From positions 6,882,001 through 6,946,000 of the forward strand of contig NZ_CP090063.1 in NCBI RefSeq assembly GCF_021391495.1: a stretch of 64,000 nt of DNA. The letters run 5' to 3'. The position numbers were made by a program, and so were the translations under genes. The notes beneath the pieces are model-generated. The model worked only from the letters and a program-made list of their open reading frames with translations, was not told where the DNA came from and ran no database searches. This document shows positions 1 to 9,264 of this stretch, piece after piece; the stretch's first letter is position 1; each line of letters opens with the position of its first letter. The DNA is from Amycolatopsis acidiphila. Its GTDB lineage: Bacteria; Actinomycetota; Actinomycetes; Mycobacteriales; Pseudonocardiaceae.

Positions 1-139
1 CGGAGCGCGAGGGGGGCGGCCGGGCGCGGCCATTCCTGGCTGCCGTTGCCGGGTTCGCCTGGGGTGGGGCTGGGCGCTGTCGGGTTCGGCTTCGGTGGGT
101 GACGGGGCAGTGTCGAGAACGCCGTGGTGGGGCCCCACG

Positions 140-2032
140 TCAACCCTCCAGCATCTCCGCCTTCAGGAACGCCTCCGGGATCGCGAAGGCATCCACCAGC
201 AGGCGCGCGTGGGGGCGCAACTGGCGGCACAGGTCGTTCACCGCGGCGACGATCGCCTTCGCGCGGGCTGAGGTGATGCGGCCGTGCTCGAGGAACCACG
301 CGCGATCCTCCTCGATGTTCGACAGCACGTACAAGTCGCACAACTTGCCCAGCAGTTCGGCCGCTTCGGCGTCACCACAGCGCTCGATCGCCGCGACGAA
401 CGCTTCCAGCACCACCCGGTCGACGTGCACCTGCGCCGCCCGCAGGATGTGGTCCTGCGCGTTGTTGAAGGCGTCGAACGGATCGTCGCGCGCCGCCGCG
501 CGCAGCCGACGCGCCGCGCCCTCCAGCACGTGCTTCTCGCGGTCCTCGAACAGCGTCAACTGCCACCCGCGGTCGAGCAGCACACCCTCGTCGTCACGGC
601 CCGGGGCGGCGTCGGCGAGGCGGTCGATGACCTTGCGCGCCGCGGTCCGCTCGATGACCGTCTCCACGACCTGCTCCGCCACGAACCGCGCCGTCGCCAG
701 CGGGCTCAGGTCCGCGAAGTGGTCACGGTAATTCGTCAGCAGGCCCTTCGCGACCAGCTGCAGCAACACCGTGTTGTCACCCTCGAACGTGGTGAACACG
801 TCGGTGTCCGCCTTCAGCCCGGCGAGCACGTTCGCGGCCAGGTATCCCGCGCCACCACACGCTTCCCGCGCGGTCTGGATGGACCGCGTCGCGTTCCAGG
901 TGGCCGTCGCCTTGATGCCGGCCGCCCGCGACTCCAGCTCCCGTTGCGTGTGGTCGTCGACGTCCGTCGCGCCCTGGACGTCGTGCAGCGCGCGGACGAG
1001 CTCCTCCTGCGCGAAGTGCAGCGCGTAGGTCCTCGCCAGCGCGGGCAGCAGCTTCCGCTGGTGCGCGAGGTAGTCCAGCAGCACGACCTCCCCCGAGCCG
1101 TCGGGCCGCTCGAACTGCCGCCGCCGCTCGGCGTACCGGACGGCGAGCGCGAGCGCCCGTTCCGTCGCGCTGATCGCCGCGCCCGCCACGCTGATCCGGC
1201 CCCGGATGAGCGTGCCGAGCATGGTGAAGAACCGCCGGCTGTCGCTTTCGATCGCGCTCGAGTACGTGCCGTCCTCGGCGACGTCGGCGTACCGGTTGAG
1301 CAACGCCTCCCGGGGTACGCGCACGGAACGGAACGTCAGGCGCCCGTTGTCCACGCCGTTGAGACCGGCCTTGCGCCCGCAGTCCGCGATCTCGACGCCC
1401 GGCATCGGCTCGCCCAGCTCGTTGCGGATCGGCACCAGGAACGCGTGCACGCCACGGCTTTCCCCGCCGGTGACCAGCTGTGCGAACACCACCGCCATGC
1501 GCCCGTCGCGGGCCGCGTTGCCGATGTAGTCCTTGCGGGCCTCCCTATCGGGGGTGTCGATGACGAACTGACGCGTCTGCGGGTCGTACGTCGCCGTCGT
1601 GCGCAGGTGCTGGACGTCCGAACCGTGGCCCGTCTCCGTCATCGCGAAGCAGCCCGGCAGGTCCAGGTCCATGATCCGGGCGAGGTAGCGCTTGTGGTGC
1701 AGCTCGGTGCCGAGCAGCTGCACGGCACCGCCGAACAGCCCCCACTGCACACCGGACTTGACCATCAGCGACAGGTCACCGTGCCCGAGCAGCTCGAACG
1801 AGACCACCGAACCGCCGATGTCCCCGCCGCCGCCGTACTCGCGGGCGAAGCCGAGCCGGGGCTGCCCGGTTTTCGCCAGCGCGTGCAGCTGTTCGAGCAC
1901 CCACGAGCGGTAGTCCTCGGTGCCGATGTCATGCGGCTCGTCATAGGCGTTCTCCGCCATCTGCGCCCGGACGTCACGCCGCAGTGCCGCCCAGTGCCCA
2001 TCCAGTACGACTGTCAGCGCCTCAGGGTTCAT
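140..2032 (-). CDS. Acyl-CoA dehydrogenase / acyl-CoA oxidase-like flavoprotein
   Basis: Predicted FAD enzyme of about 630 residues that would oxidise acyl-CoA at the alpha-beta bond in fatty acid breakdown. The motif MTETGHGSD, the later segment CGGAGYLAANVLAG and the TTFEGDN motif are typical of the acyl-CoA oxidase-like branch of the acyl-CoA dehydrogenase superfamily, and the length includes the extra C-terminal helical region of that branch. I chose the ATG at 2032 (MNPEALTVVL) because the 13 residues read from 2071 look like leader sequence; 2071 remains possible. It lies about 40 bp downstream of a small regulator-like gene on the same strand, so cotranscription is likely. Substrate chain length cannot be told from the sequence. 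Confidence 0.88.
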   Translation of the reverse strand: MNPEALTVVLDGHWAALRRDVRAQMAENAYDEPHDIGTEDYRSWVLEQLHALAKTGQPRLGFAREYGGGGDIGGSVVSFELLGHGDLSLMVKSGVQWGLFGGAVQLLGTELHHKRYLARIMDLDLPGCFAMTETGHGSDVQHLRTTATYDPQTRQFVIDTPDREARKDYIGNAARDGRMAVVFAQLVTGGESRGVHAFLVPIRNELGEPMPGVEIADCGRKAGLNGVDNGRLTFRSVRVPREALLNRYADVAEDGTYSSAIESDSRRFFTMLGTLIRGRISVAGAAISATERALALAVRYAERRRQFERPDGSGEVVLLDYLAHQRKLLPALARTYALHFAQEELVRALHDVQGATDVDDHTQRELESRAAGIKATATWNATRSIQTAREACGGAGYLAANVLAGLKADTDVFTTFEGDNTVLLQLVAKGLLTNYRDHFADLSPLATARFVAEQVVETVIERTAARKVIDRLADAAPGRDDEGVLLDRGWQLTLFEDREKHVLEGAARRLRAAARDDPFDAFNNAQDHILRAAQVHVDRVVLEAFVAAIERCGDAEAAELLGKLCDLYVLSNIEEDRAWFLEHGRITSARAKAIVAAVNDLCRQLRPHARLLVDAFAIPEAFLKAEMLEG

Positions 2033-2071
2033 GCCCTTCAGCTTCACCCAACGGACGGAACTTCGCAGCAC

Positions 2072-2635
2072 TCAGCCGAGATCGGGCCCCTTGGCGCGCA
2101 GGTCATCCACAGTGGACATGGCCTCCCGCAGCTCGGTGAGCCAGCTCTCGGCGTGCTCGCCGACGAGCCGGACGGCCCAGGCCAGCGCCTCCGAGCGGGA
2201 CCGCGCGACGCCCGAGTCGACGAGGGTGTCCAGCACCTGGCGTTCCGGCTGCCGCAGCCGCGTCATCACCGGGACGGACAGTGTGGTGAACAACTCCTGG
2301 GTGTCCCCGATCCGGGCGCCCCACGCGACCTTGCGCTGGTAGCGGTGCTCGGCCTGGCGCGCGATCTCGATGCGCTGCTCCCGGGTCTCCTCCCGGAACC
2401 GGCTGATCCGCCCGGACTCCGCCGCGGCGCGCGCCGCGTCGTCGGCGAACTCGTCGGTCAGCGACGGCAGCTCGCCGACGACCAGGATCTCCTCCCTGTC
2501 GACCGTCAGCTCCGGTGCGCCGGTGAACCAGCCGTCGGGCAACCGCCCCGCGAACCAGCCCGCCGCGTCGTCGGCCGAGGGGACCTCGCCCTGCTGCCAG
2601 CCGCCGCGGCCTTTCCAGCCTCGTTGTCCTCGCAT
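2072..2635 (-). CDS. Hypothetical protein with ribbon-helix-helix-like C-terminus
   Basis: Protein of about 187 residues that I cannot assign to a named family. The N-terminus is rich in Gly, Trp and charged residues; the middle is acidic and helical. The C-terminal part (roughly residues 125-170) contains LVDSGVARSRSEALAWAVRL, which resembles the helix-turn-helix part of ribbon-helix-helix DNA-binding proteins. The start at the ATG at 2635 is supported by GGAGG at 2641-2645 five bases upstream. It is the first gene of a probable two-gene unit with the acyl-CoA dehydrogenase, so a role as its regulator is a reasonable but unproven guess. Confidence 0.6.
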   Translation of the reverse strand: MRGQRGWKGRGGWQQGEVPSADDAAGWFAGRLPDGWFTGAPELTVDREEILVVGELPSLTDEFADDAARAAAESGRISRFREETREQRIEIARQAEHRYQRKVAWGARIGDTQELFTTLSVPVMTRLRQPERQVLDTLVDSGVARSRSEALAWAVRLVGEHAESWLTELREAMSTVDDLRAKGPDLG

Positions 2636-2648
2636 CACAACCTCCGCG

Positions 2649-2672
2649 ATTACATAATTACAGTGATACTGA
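2649..2672. promoter_or_regulatory. AT-rich direct repeat between divergent genes
   Basis: The short gap between the divergent genes at 2635 and 2737 contains the only AT-rich patch in the area, with the hexamer ATTACA repeated at 2649 and 2657. It sits where promoter elements for the minus-strand gene would be and could be an operator. No proven match to a known site. Confidence 0.3.
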
Positions 2673-2736
2673 CGCTACGCCTGCATGCGCCCTTCGACGA
2701 CGGGTTCCGCGACCGGCGAACACTAGGCTCGGCGAG

Positions 2737-3453
2737 GTGGACTTCGAGGAGAAGGCGATGGCTGTGTTCCGCCGCGGGGACGACGCCGAGGTGACCCGGC
2801 TCGCCGACCAAGAGCTCGGCAGCGCCAGGGCCGACGGTGATCCCCAGGGGGAGGTCGACGCCCTGTGCATGCTGTCGCGCGTCGCCATCCGTCAGGGTGA
2901 CCTCGACGAAGGCCGGGCGCTGGCCGAGCAGGCGCGGACGATCGCGCGGCAGGCCGGAAACCCCGCGCTCGCGCAGATGCCGTTGCACATCCTCGCCGGC
3001 GCCGCTCGCCTGGCGGACGACTTCGAGCGGGCGAGGTCGTTGGCCGCCGAGGCGATCGCTGCGCACCAGGCTCTCGGTGACATCCGCATGCTCGCGATCG
3101 AGGAGCACAACCTCGGTCATCTCGAACTGAACGACGGACAGGTCGGCCGGGCACGCGGACTCTTCACGAGCGCGCGCGAGCACGTGGCGAAGGCCCGCGA
3201 CACGACACTCCTGCCCGAACTCGCGCTCGGGGTCGCCGCCGTAGCCGCGGTGGACCGCGAATTCGCCCGCGCCGCACGGCTTCTGGGCGCGATCGACAGC
3301 ACGCTCAGCGCCTCGCGACGGGTCTTCGACCCCGACGACTTCCTCGAGGAGCAGACCCTCCGCGCGAAGCTCGAAGCCGCACTGGGCGAGCCTGCCTTCG
3401 CCGAGGCCTACCGCAAGGGCGTCGGCGAGGACGTCCAGCAGGCGCTGGCCTGA
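2737..3453 (+). CDS. Helical-repeat (TPR-like) protein
   Basis: Soluble 238-residue protein built of helical hairpins. Repeats such as ALCMLSRVAIRQGDLDEGRA and the following pairs of antiparallel helices have the Ala/Leu/Gly spacing of tetratricopeptide repeats seen in the C-terminal half of LuxR/SARP-type regulators, but no DNA-binding or NTPase domain is attached. It begins with GTG and no strong ribosome binding site is visible. It ends two bases before the convergent thioredoxin-like gene. The function is probably protein-protein interaction, and no partner can be named. Confidence 0.7.
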   Translation: MDFEEKAMAVFRRGDDAEVTRLADQELGSARADGDPQGEVDALCMLSRVAIRQGDLDEGRALAEQARTIARQAGNPALAQMPLHILAGAARLADDFERARSLAAEAIAAHQALGDIRMLAIEEHNLGHLELNDGQVGRARGLFTSAREHVAKARDTTLLPELALGVAAVAAVDREFARAARLLGAIDSTLSASRRVFDPDDFLEEQTLRAKLEAALGEPAFAEAYRKGVGEDVQQALA

Positions 3454-3454
3454 C

Positions 3455-5458
3455 TCAGCGGGCGAGTACGGCTTCGAGTGCGTCGGAGGAGGTCACCGGC
3501 CGGTCGCAGACGTAGCCGCGGCAGACGTACGCGGCGGCGGCGCCTTCGATGAGGGGGCGGTCGGCGAGCAGTGGTGCGCTTTCGGGCTGACCGGCCAGCA
3601 CCACCCCACCACCGTGCACGAGCTGCGCAGCGGTCGTCCGCAGTTCCGACCACGCCTCCGGATCGAGACCGACGACGGCGACCTGCACGGGCCCGGCGGC
3701 CAGCGCCTCGGCGACCGAGAGCCAGTTCCCCGCGAACCGCGGCACCTTCGTGGCCAGCTGAGCGACCCGGCTCAACGCCAGCTCGGCCGCGTCCCGGTAG
3801 GCGCCGGCCCGCTCCGGGCCGACCAGCACGGACGCCGTCACCAAGGCACCCGCGAGTGCGGAGGCACCGGACGGGCTCGCGTTGTCGGCCGGGTCGGAAG
3901 GCCGCTGCACCAATGCTTCCGCGTCGTCCGCGGTGTCGTGGAACGCGCCCGGAGCGTCACTGATGGCGAAGCGTTCGAGTGCGGTGTCGAGGAGTGTGGT
4001 CGCTTCGTCGAGCCAACGGGAATCGCCGGTCGCCTGGTGCAACGCGAGCAGGCCGTCCGCCAAGCAGGCGTAGTCCTCCAGGACCCCGGCCGCGTCGCCG
4101 ACCTTGCCGTGCCGGGAGCTGCGCCGCAGCCGACCGTCGATCACGTGGATGTCGAGGATCGCGCTCGCCGCCCGGTCCGCGGCCTCGACCCACCGCGGCT
4201 CGTTCAGCGCCATTCCGGCCTCGCACAACGCGGTGATCGCCAGCCCGTTCCAGGCGGCGATCACCTTGTCGTCGCGGCCCGGCTGCGGCCGCCGGTCGCG
4301 AGCGTCGAGCAGCGCGGCACGCACGCGCTCGAACCGCGCCGGGTCGTCTGGGTCGCGCCGTAGCTGCAACACCGACTTGCCGTGCTCGAACGTGCCGGAC
4401 TCGGTGACCCCGAACAGCTCGGCCGCCCAGCCGGCGTCCTCGCCGAGGACCTCGCTCAGCTCGCCGGGAGTCCAGACGTAGGTCAGCCCCTCCTCGCCGA
4501 GGGTGTCGGCGTCGAGCGAGGCGGCGAACCCGCCCTCGTCCGTGCCGAGCAGGCCGAGCAGGAACTCACCCGTCGCACGAGCGACCGTCAGTGCCCGCGC
4601 CGAACCCGTCAGCCGTGCGAGGTGCGCGTAGACGCGGAGCAGCAAAGCGTTGTCGTACAACATCTTCTCGAAGTGCGGGACGACCCAGTCCGCGTCCACC
4701 GAGTACCGTGCGAAGCCACCGGCGAGCTGGTCGTACATGCCACCACGGGACATCGCCTCGGCGCATTCGTCCACTAAGGACAGAGCTTCGGCGGAACCCG
4801 TGCGTTCGTGGTGACGCAGCAGGAACTCCAGTGTCATCGACGGCGGGAACTTCGGCGCCCCGCCGAACCCGCCGCGCTCGCGGTCGGCCTCCGCGCCGAG
4901 CGTCGTCACCGCTCCGGCGAGGACGTTCTCGTCGACCGCGGCAGCCGGCAACGGCCCGGTCTGACGCGCGAGTTCCGCGACGATCTGCCCGGCACCCGCG
5001 CGCAGCTCCTCGCGGCGCTCCTGCCACGCCTGCGCGACGGCGACGAGCAGGCGTTGGAACGAGGGCATCCCGGGATGCGGCTGGGGCGGGTAGTACGTCC
5101 CGCAGTGGAAGGGTTCGCCGTCGGGGGTCAGGAAGCAGGTCATCGGCCAGCCGCCCTGCCCGGTCATCGCCTGGGTGGCGGTCATGTAGACGGCGTCGAT
5201 GTCGGGGCGTTCCTCGCGGTCCACCTTGATGTTGACGAAGTTCTCGTTCATCAGCCGCGCGGTGTCGGCGTCCTCGAACGATTCGTGGGCCATGACGTGG
5301 CACCAGTGACAGGCCGCGTAGCCGACGGACAACAGGATCGGCACGTCGCGGCGGCGCGCCTCGGCGAGCGCTTCGGGCCCCCACTGCCACCAGTCCACCG
5401 GGTTCTCGGCGTGCTGCAGCAGGTACGGGCTCGTGGCGGCGGCGAGTCGGTTGACCAT
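3455..5458 (-). CDS. Thioredoxin-domain protein (DUF255 / spermatogenesis-associated protein 20 family)
   Basis: Protein of 667 residues with an N-terminal thioredoxin-like domain (about residues 1-180) and a C-terminal (alpha/alpha)6-barrel-like region. The hallmark start [20 protein letters not shown], the WWQWG motif and CHWC in [15 protein letters not shown] identify the DUF255 family. The family is conserved from bacteria to man; a redox or sugar-epimerase-like function is suspected but not established. The ATG at 5458 was chosen because homologues start at this conserved block. It follows mca and a small membrane gene on the same strand, the arrangement I recall from Rv1082-Rv1084 in mycobacteria, which suggests a link with thiol metabolism. 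Confidence 0.9.
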   Translation of the reverse strand: MVNRLAAATSPYLLQHAENPVDWWQWGPEALAEARRRDVPILLSVGYAACHWCHVMAHESFEDADTARLMNENFVNIKVDREERPDIDAVYMTATQAMTGQGGWPMTCFLTPDGEPFHCGTYYPPQPHPGMPSFQRLLVAVAQAWQERREELRAGAGQIVAELARQTGPLPAAAVDENVLAGAVTTLGAEADRERGGFGGAPKFPPSMTLEFLLRHHERTGSAEALSLVDECAEAMSRGGMYDQLAGGFARYSVDADWVVPHFEKMLYDNALLLRVYAHLARLTGSARALTVARATGEFLLGLLGTDEGGFAASLDADTLGEEGLTYVWTPGELSEVLGEDAGWAAELFGVTESGTFEHGKSVLQLRRDPDDPARFERVRAALLDARDRRPQPGRDDKVIAAWNGLAITALCEAGMALNEPRWVEAADRAASAILDIHVIDGRLRRSSRHGKVGDAAGVLEDYACLADGLLALHQATGDSRWLDEATTLLDTALERFAISDAPGAFHDTADDAEALVQRPSDPADNASPSGASALAGALVTASVLVGPERAGAYRDAAELALSRVAQLATKVPRFAGNWLSVAEALAAGPVQVAVVGLDPEAWSELRTTAAQLVHGGGVVLAGQPESAPLLADRPLIEGAAAAYVCRGYVCDRPVTSSDALEAVLAR

Positions 5459-5495
5459 GCCTTCAGGGTGGCACGGACTCACCGGGCTCGCGGGG

Positions 5496-5801
5496 TCAGG
5501 ATCTCTCGGTCTTCTCCGGCTGCTTGGCCTGTTCCCCGGCGGCCGGCTCGTCCTCGACGGCAGGCTCCTCCGCGGCCGGTTCGTCGGCATCGAAGCTCGC
5601 CGGGACGCGCTTGAGGTGCTTGGTCATCGACCGCACCAGGAACGCCACGGCGACCAGGAACACCAGCAGCAACAGGAAGCCGACCGGCGAGGACTTGCCG
5701 AAGTCCTCGCCCTGGCCACCGTTGTCGCCGCTGTCGGGCTGTTGCACCAGGACGACCGCGGTCGTGGCGACCGGGCCCGCTCCCGGCAGGACGAATGTCA
5801 T
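5496..5801 (-). CDS. Small single-pass membrane protein (Rv1083-like)
   Basis: Protein of 101 residues with one clear transmembrane helix near residues 41-57 ([20 protein letters not shown]) and a long acidic, Ala/Pro/Glu-rich cytoplasmic tail. Its ATG overlaps the TGA of mca (ATGA at 5798-5801), so it is translationally coupled to mca. Position and size match the small gene that follows mca in mycobacteria. Function is unknown; coupling suggests a role near the membrane in mycothiol-dependent detoxification. Confidence 0.75.
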   Translation of the reverse strand: MTFVLPGAGPVATTAVVLVQQPDSGDNGGQGEDFGKSSPVGFLLLLVFLVAVAFLVRSMTKHLKRVPASFDADEPAAEEPAVEDEPAAGEQAKQPEKTERS

Positions 5802-6709
5802 GCCGTCACCTTCTCCCGTACCCCCGCGAACAGATCGTCCTCCGGCAGGGTGCTGTCGACAAGCGAGCGGACGAGCTCGTACTCCTCCGTCGGCCACACC
5901 CGCCGCTGGAGCTCCAGCGGCACCACGAACCAGCGGCTGTTCGGGTCGATCTGCGTCGCGTGCGCCTTGAGCGCCTCGTCGCGGATCTTGAAGTAGTCGG
6001 CGCACTCGACCCGGGTGGTGACCCGCTCCATCACGTCGGTGCGGTTCGGGTCCCACTTGTCCAGCCACTCGGCGTACGGCGACTCGAGGCCGGCCTCGGT
6101 CAGCGCGTCGTGGAACAGCTGCATCCGCTGGCGCGAGAACCCGTGCATGTAGTACAGCTTCAGCGGCTGCCACGGCTCGCCCGCCTCGGGGAACCGGTCC
6201 GGCTCGGCGACGGCGTCGAACGCCGCGACCGACACCTCGTGACAGCGGATGTGGTCGGGGTGCGGGTAGCCGCCGTTCTCGTCGTAGGTCAGCACGACGT
6301 GCGGGCGGAACTCGCGCATCACCTTGACCAGCTCGCGCACCGGCTCCTCGAGCGGCACCATCGCGAAGCAGCCCTCCGCCAGCGGCGGGAGCGGGTCGCC
6401 CTCGGGCAGCCCGGAGTCGACGAAGCCCAGCCAGTGGTGGCGGATGCCGAGGATCTCGGCGGCCTTCGCCATCTCGTCACGGCGGATCTGCGCCATGTTC
6501 TCGCGTACTTCCGGCCGGTCCATCGCCGGGTTGAGCACGCTGCCGGCCTCGCCGCCGGTGCAGCTGACCACCATCACCTCGGCGCCCTCGGCCACGTACT
6601 TCGCCATCGTCGCCGCGCCCTTGCTCGACTCGTCGTCCGGATGGGCGTGCACCGCCATCAGACGAAGACGCGAACCCGGCTCGGAACCCCGCTCGTCAGC
6701 TTCCACCAT
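5798..6709 (-). CDS. mca: Mycothiol S-conjugate amidase
   Basis: Zinc metalloamidase that cleaves mycothiol S-conjugates of electrophiles and drugs, giving a mercapturic acid for export and GlcN-Ins for recycling. The N-terminal [15 protein letters not shown] carries the metal-binding AHPDDE motif of the LmbE/PIG-L fold, and [13 protein letters not shown] carries the later histidines. About 303 residues from the ATG at 6709 (MVEADERGS), close to the usual 290; the frame stays open upstream to 6874, but that would overlap the divergent gene. It is the first gene of a unit with the small membrane protein and probably the DUF255 gene. Presence of mca implies a mycothiol-producing actinomycete. 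Confidence 0.95.
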   Translation of the reverse strand: MVEADERGSEPGSRLRLMAVHAHPDDESSKGAATMAKYVAEGAEVMVVSCTGGEAGSVLNPAMDRPEVRENMAQIRRDEMAKAAEILGIRHHWLGFVDSGLPEGDPLPPLAEGCFAMVPLEEPVRELVKVMREFRPHVVLTYDENGGYPHPDHIRCHEVSVAAFDAVAEPDRFPEAGEPWQPLKLYYMHGFSRQRMQLFHDALTEAGLESPYAEWLDKWDPNRTDVMERVTTRVECADYFKIRDEALKAHATQIDPNSRWFVVPLELQRRVWPTEEYELVRSLVDSTLPEDDLFAGVREKVTA

Positions 6710-6813
6710 GCGTCCAACGACCCCTTCTGCACCGCTATTCCGAGCCTGACGGATACTCGGTCCGTGCTCCATTGTCCTCAGGGGTACGACAGGACGGATC
6801 AGGAGGCCCGGGT

Positions 6814-7236
6814 TTGACCACGCGCGCGCTGCCCGAGGGCCGCTACGGCTCGCCGAGCGGCCGTACCCCGGCACGCTGGCGGCGCTGGGCGTTCACCGCC
6901 GTGGCGCTGCTGGTCAGCGCGGCCGTCGCGTGGATCGCCTACGTCAACCTCGGGCCCGCCCCCATCGACGCCGACCGGGTCTCCTTCTCCCAGCAGCCGG
7001 GCAACGCGATGTCGGTCACCATCAACGTGACCCGCGACGACCCGTCGAAGCCCGGGGTCTGCATCGTCCGCCTGCGTGACATCTCGGGCGCGGAGAGTGG
7101 TCGCAAGGAGGTCTACGTCCCGGCGGGGGACAATCACAGCCGCCAGACCACCGTGGTCCGCAGCATCGACCCGCCGGTCGACGCGGACGTTTTCGGCTGC
7201 TCGTACGACGTACCAACGTATTTGTCAAGCAGCTAG
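6814..7236 (+). CDS. DUF4307 membrane-anchored protein
   Basis: Protein of 140 residues with an N-terminal cytoplasmic stretch, one transmembrane helix ([20 protein letters not shown]) and an extracytoplasmic beta-rich domain with two cysteines (CIVRLRD and FGCSYDVP). It matches the DUF4307 family found between mca and greA in actinobacteria. The start is probably TTG at 6814 because AGGAGG at 6801-6806 lies seven bases upstream; an ATG at 6772 in the same frame lacks such a site. Divergent from mca. Function unknown. Confidence 0.8.
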   Translation: MTTRALPEGRYGSPSGRTPARWRRWAFTAVALLVSAAVAWIAYVNLGPAPIDADRVSFSQQPGNAMSVTINVTRDDPSKPGVCIVRLRDISGAESGRKEVYVPAGDNHSRQTTVVRSIDPPVDADVFGCSYDVPTYLSSS

Positions 7237-7304
7237 CGGCCAACGGGGTGAAACACGCGCCCAGCGTCCGCGACGAGCGAAAACGGACGGCCTGGGGCAC
7301 TCTC

Positions 7305-7320
7305 TGCGTGCTATCCTGGT
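7305..7320 (+). promoter_or_regulatory. Candidate extended -10 promoter for greA
   Basis: TGC followed by TATCCT (hexamer at 7312-7317) fits an extended -10 element. No good -35 is seen. A start near 7323-7325 would begin the transcript only a few bases before the terminator hairpin at 7328. Confidence 0.4.
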
Positions 7321-7327
7321 CTACCGG

Positions 7328-7357
7328 CACGGCCCAGACGGGCCGTGTTTTTCCTTT
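7328..7357 (+). terminator. Rho-independent terminator in the greA leader
   Basis: Perfect 8-bp stem CACGGCCC / GGGCCGTG with a four-base loop, followed by TTTTTCCTTT. It lies 91 bases after the DUF4307 stop and 84 bases before the greA start codon, so it can end transcription from upstream or attenuate greA. Confidence 0.8.
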
Positions 7358-7440
7358 ATCTCAGCCTCGCCGGATCCGCTCCGGTGAGGCCGCCGGCTTG
7401 TATACCCATGCCCGGCAGGCACGACGAGGAGATGGTGGCC

Positions 7441-7929
7441 GTGAGCGACACCCAGGTGACCTGGCTGACGCAGGAAGCCTTCGACAGGCTCAAGCACGAG
7501 CTCGACGAACTGATCGAGAATCGTCCGGTCATCGCCGCGAGGATCAACGACAGCAGGGAAGAGGGCGACCTCAAGGAGAACGGGGGCTACCACGCCGCCC
7601 GTGAGGAGCAGGGGCAGGCCGAGGCTCGCATCCGCCACCTGCAGGAGCTGCTGCGCTCGGCCAAGGTCGGCGAGGCGCCGGCCAACGACGGCACCGCGGA
7701 ACCGGGCAAGGTCCTCACCGTGCGCTACGACGGTGACGACGACGAAGAGAAGTTCCTGCTGGCGACTCGTGAAGAGGGCGCCGAGGGCGCACTGGACGTG
7801 TACTCCCCCGAGTCGCCGCTGGGCAAGGCCCTGCTCGGCGCCAAGGAGGGCGAGTCGCGTGAGTACGACCTGCCCAACGGCAGCAAGCAGAAGGTCACCC
7901 TGATCAAGGCCGTGCCGTACACCGGCTGA
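7441..7929 (+). CDS. greA: Transcription elongation factor GreA
   Basis: Rescues backtracked RNA polymerase by stimulating cleavage of the transcript 3' end. The N-terminal coiled coil contains the acidic tip region [20 protein letters not shown]; the C-terminal FKBP-like domain follows with [19 protein letters not shown]. The length of 162 residues matches actinobacterial GreA. GTG at 7441 ([10 protein letters not shown]) was chosen because GAGGAG at 7426-7431 is nine bases upstream and homologues begin at this point; an ATG at 7432 directly abuts that site. Hairpins lie on both sides, so greA is probably a single-gene unit with leader control. Confidence 0.96.
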   Translation: MSDTQVTWLTQEAFDRLKHELDELIENRPVIAARINDSREEGDLKENGGYHAAREEQGQAEARIRHLQELLRSAKVGEAPANDGTAEPGKVLTVRYDGDDDEEKFLLATREEGAEGALDVYSPESPLGKALLGAKEGESREYDLPNGSKQKVTLIKAVPYTG

Positions 7930-7935
7930 CCCGCC

Positions 7936-7971
7936 CGGCGGGCCTTTCCCCCACCGGGAAAAGGCCCGCCG
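7936..7971. terminator. Hairpin terminator after greA
   Basis: Inverted repeat of about 15 bp (CGGCGGGCCTTTCCC against GGGAAAAGGCCCGCCG, with one bulged base) begins seven bases after the greA stop. It lacks a T-run on the plus strand, as is common for intrinsic terminators in high-GC actinobacteria. Confidence 0.7.
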
Positions 7972-8001
7972 TCCACGGCCGGGCGGCGCTAGCGTGACTT
8001 C

Positions 8002-8802
8002 ATGAGCTCGCTGCCCCTGTGCCAGACCTGCGGTATGCAGTACACGGCCCCGCGGTCCGACTGCCCGATCTGCGAGGACGAGCGCCAGTACGTGCCGCCG
8101 TCCGGCCAGCAGTGGACCGACCTCGACAGCCTGCGTGCCGAGCACACCGGCGTGGTGCGGGACCAGGGGCCCGGCGTGATCGGCATCGGCTGCGAGCCGA
8201 AGTTCGCCATCGGCCAGCGGGCGCTGCTGGTCAAGGCCGCCTCCGGCAACTTCCTGTGGGACTGCGTCGCCTACCTGGACGACGAGCTGGTCGCCGGGAT
8301 CACCGCGCTCGGCGGCATCACCGGTATCGCGATCAGCCACCCGCACTACTACACGACGGTCGTCGAATGGGCCCACGCCTTCGACGTGCCGGTCTACCTG
8401 CACGAGAAGGACCGCGAGTGGCTCGGCAGGCCCGACCCGGCCATCGAGTGGTGGAGCGGCGAGACCAAGCAGGTCGCCGACGACCTCACCCTGGTCAACC
8501 TCGGCGTGCACTTCGCCGGCGGCACCGTGTTGCACTGGCCGGAGGGCGAGCATGGCCGTGGCGCGCTGCTGTCGGGCGACATCGTGCAGGTGATCCCGGA
8601 CCGCGAGTTCGTCGGCTTCATGTACAGCTACCCGAACCTCATCCCGGAACGGCCACCGGTGGTCCGCCGTGCCGCGGAGATCCTCGCCGGCTACCGGTTC
8701 GAGGCGATCTACGGCGCCTGGTGGGACGCGATCGTCCACGAGCACGGCCACGACGTCGTGCAGCGCTCGGCCAAGCGCTACCTGGACTTCGTCTCGTCGT
8801 AG
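8002..8802 (+). CDS. Metallo-beta-lactamase-fold hydrolase with N-terminal zinc ribbon-like motif
   Basis: Protein of 266 residues. The first 25 residues have two Cys pairs (CQTC and CPIC) like a rubredoxin-type or zinc-ribbon knuckle. The rest reads as a diverged MBL fold: AISHPHYYTTVVEW replaces the usual HxHxDH motif and GALLSGDIVQV gives the later Asp ligand. It resembles proteins annotated as MBL-fold hydrolases of unknown substrate. The changed metal motif (SHPHYYTT) suggests altered metal binding or no classical hydrolysis. Its last 25 bases overlap tail to tail with the Lrp gene. Confidence 0.75.
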   Translation: MSSLPLCQTCGMQYTAPRSDCPICEDERQYVPPSGQQWTDLDSLRAEHTGVVRDQGPGVIGIGCEPKFAIGQRALLVKAASGNFLWDCVAYLDDELVAGITALGGITGIAISHPHYYTTVVEWAHAFDVPVYLHEKDREWLGRPDPAIEWWSGETKQVADDLTLVNLGVHFAGGTVLHWPEGEHGRGALLSGDIVQVIPDREFVGFMYSYPNLIPERPPVVRRAAEILAGYRFEAIYGAWWDAIVHEHGHDVVQRSAKRYLDFVSS

Positions 8803-9254
8803 GCGATCCGCTCCAGCAGCGGCCGCACCCGCGGCGGGATCGGCGTGGTCAGCGCGAGCGAGGTGTTGGTCCGCCGCACCCCCGGCAGGCCGACGACCTG
8901 GTCGATCACCCGCTGCAGGTCCTCGTGGTCGCGGGCGACCATCCGCACGAACAGGTCGCCCTGCCCGGTCGTCGCGTGCGCCTCGCAGACCTGGTCGATC
9001 GCGGCGAGGGCCGCGGCCACCTCGACGCGGCTGCCCTGCGCGATCTCGATGACGGCGAACGCGGTGAGCCCGTAGCCGATCGCGGCCATGTCGACCTCCG
9101 GCGGGAACCCGCCGAGCACGCCCTGCTCGGTGAGCCGGTCCAGCCGCGCCTGCACGGTCCCGCGCGCCACGCCCAGCCGCCGCGCGCACTCCAGGACACC
9201 GAGCCGCGGCGCGTCGGTCAGCAGGAGCAGCAGCTTCGCGTCGAGTGCGTCCAC
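8778..9254 (-). CDS. Lrp/AsnC family transcriptional regulator
   Basis: Protein of 158 residues with an N-terminal winged helix (CARRLGVARGTVQARLDRLT) and a C-terminal RAM/ligand-binding domain (VAAALAAIDQVCEAHATTGQ). Family members bind amino acids and control amino-acid metabolism. It starts 10 bases after the stop of the threonine deaminase gene on the same strand, so it is probably cotranscribed with ilvA and may regulate it or respond to its substrates. Its 3' end overlaps the convergent MBL-fold gene. Confidence 0.9.
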   Translation of the reverse strand: MDALDAKLLLLLTDAPRLGVLECARRLGVARGTVQARLDRLTEQGVLGGFPPEVDMAAIGYGLTAFAVIEIAQGSRVEVAAALAAIDQVCEAHATTGQGDLFVRMVARDHEDLQRVIDQVVGLPGVRRTNTSLALTTPIPPRVRPLLERIAYDETKSR

Positions 9255-9264
9255 GGCGTTCTTC

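Noticed and set aside
1..139. Possible gene at the left edge
   Set aside because: Only 139 bases, no recognisable reading frame or signal.
284..2794. Long plus-strand frame of 836 codons opposite the acyl-CoA dehydrogenase
   Set aside because: Low-complexity Arg/Val/His/Gly composition typical of an antisense frame in high-GC DNA; the opposite strand has a real family.
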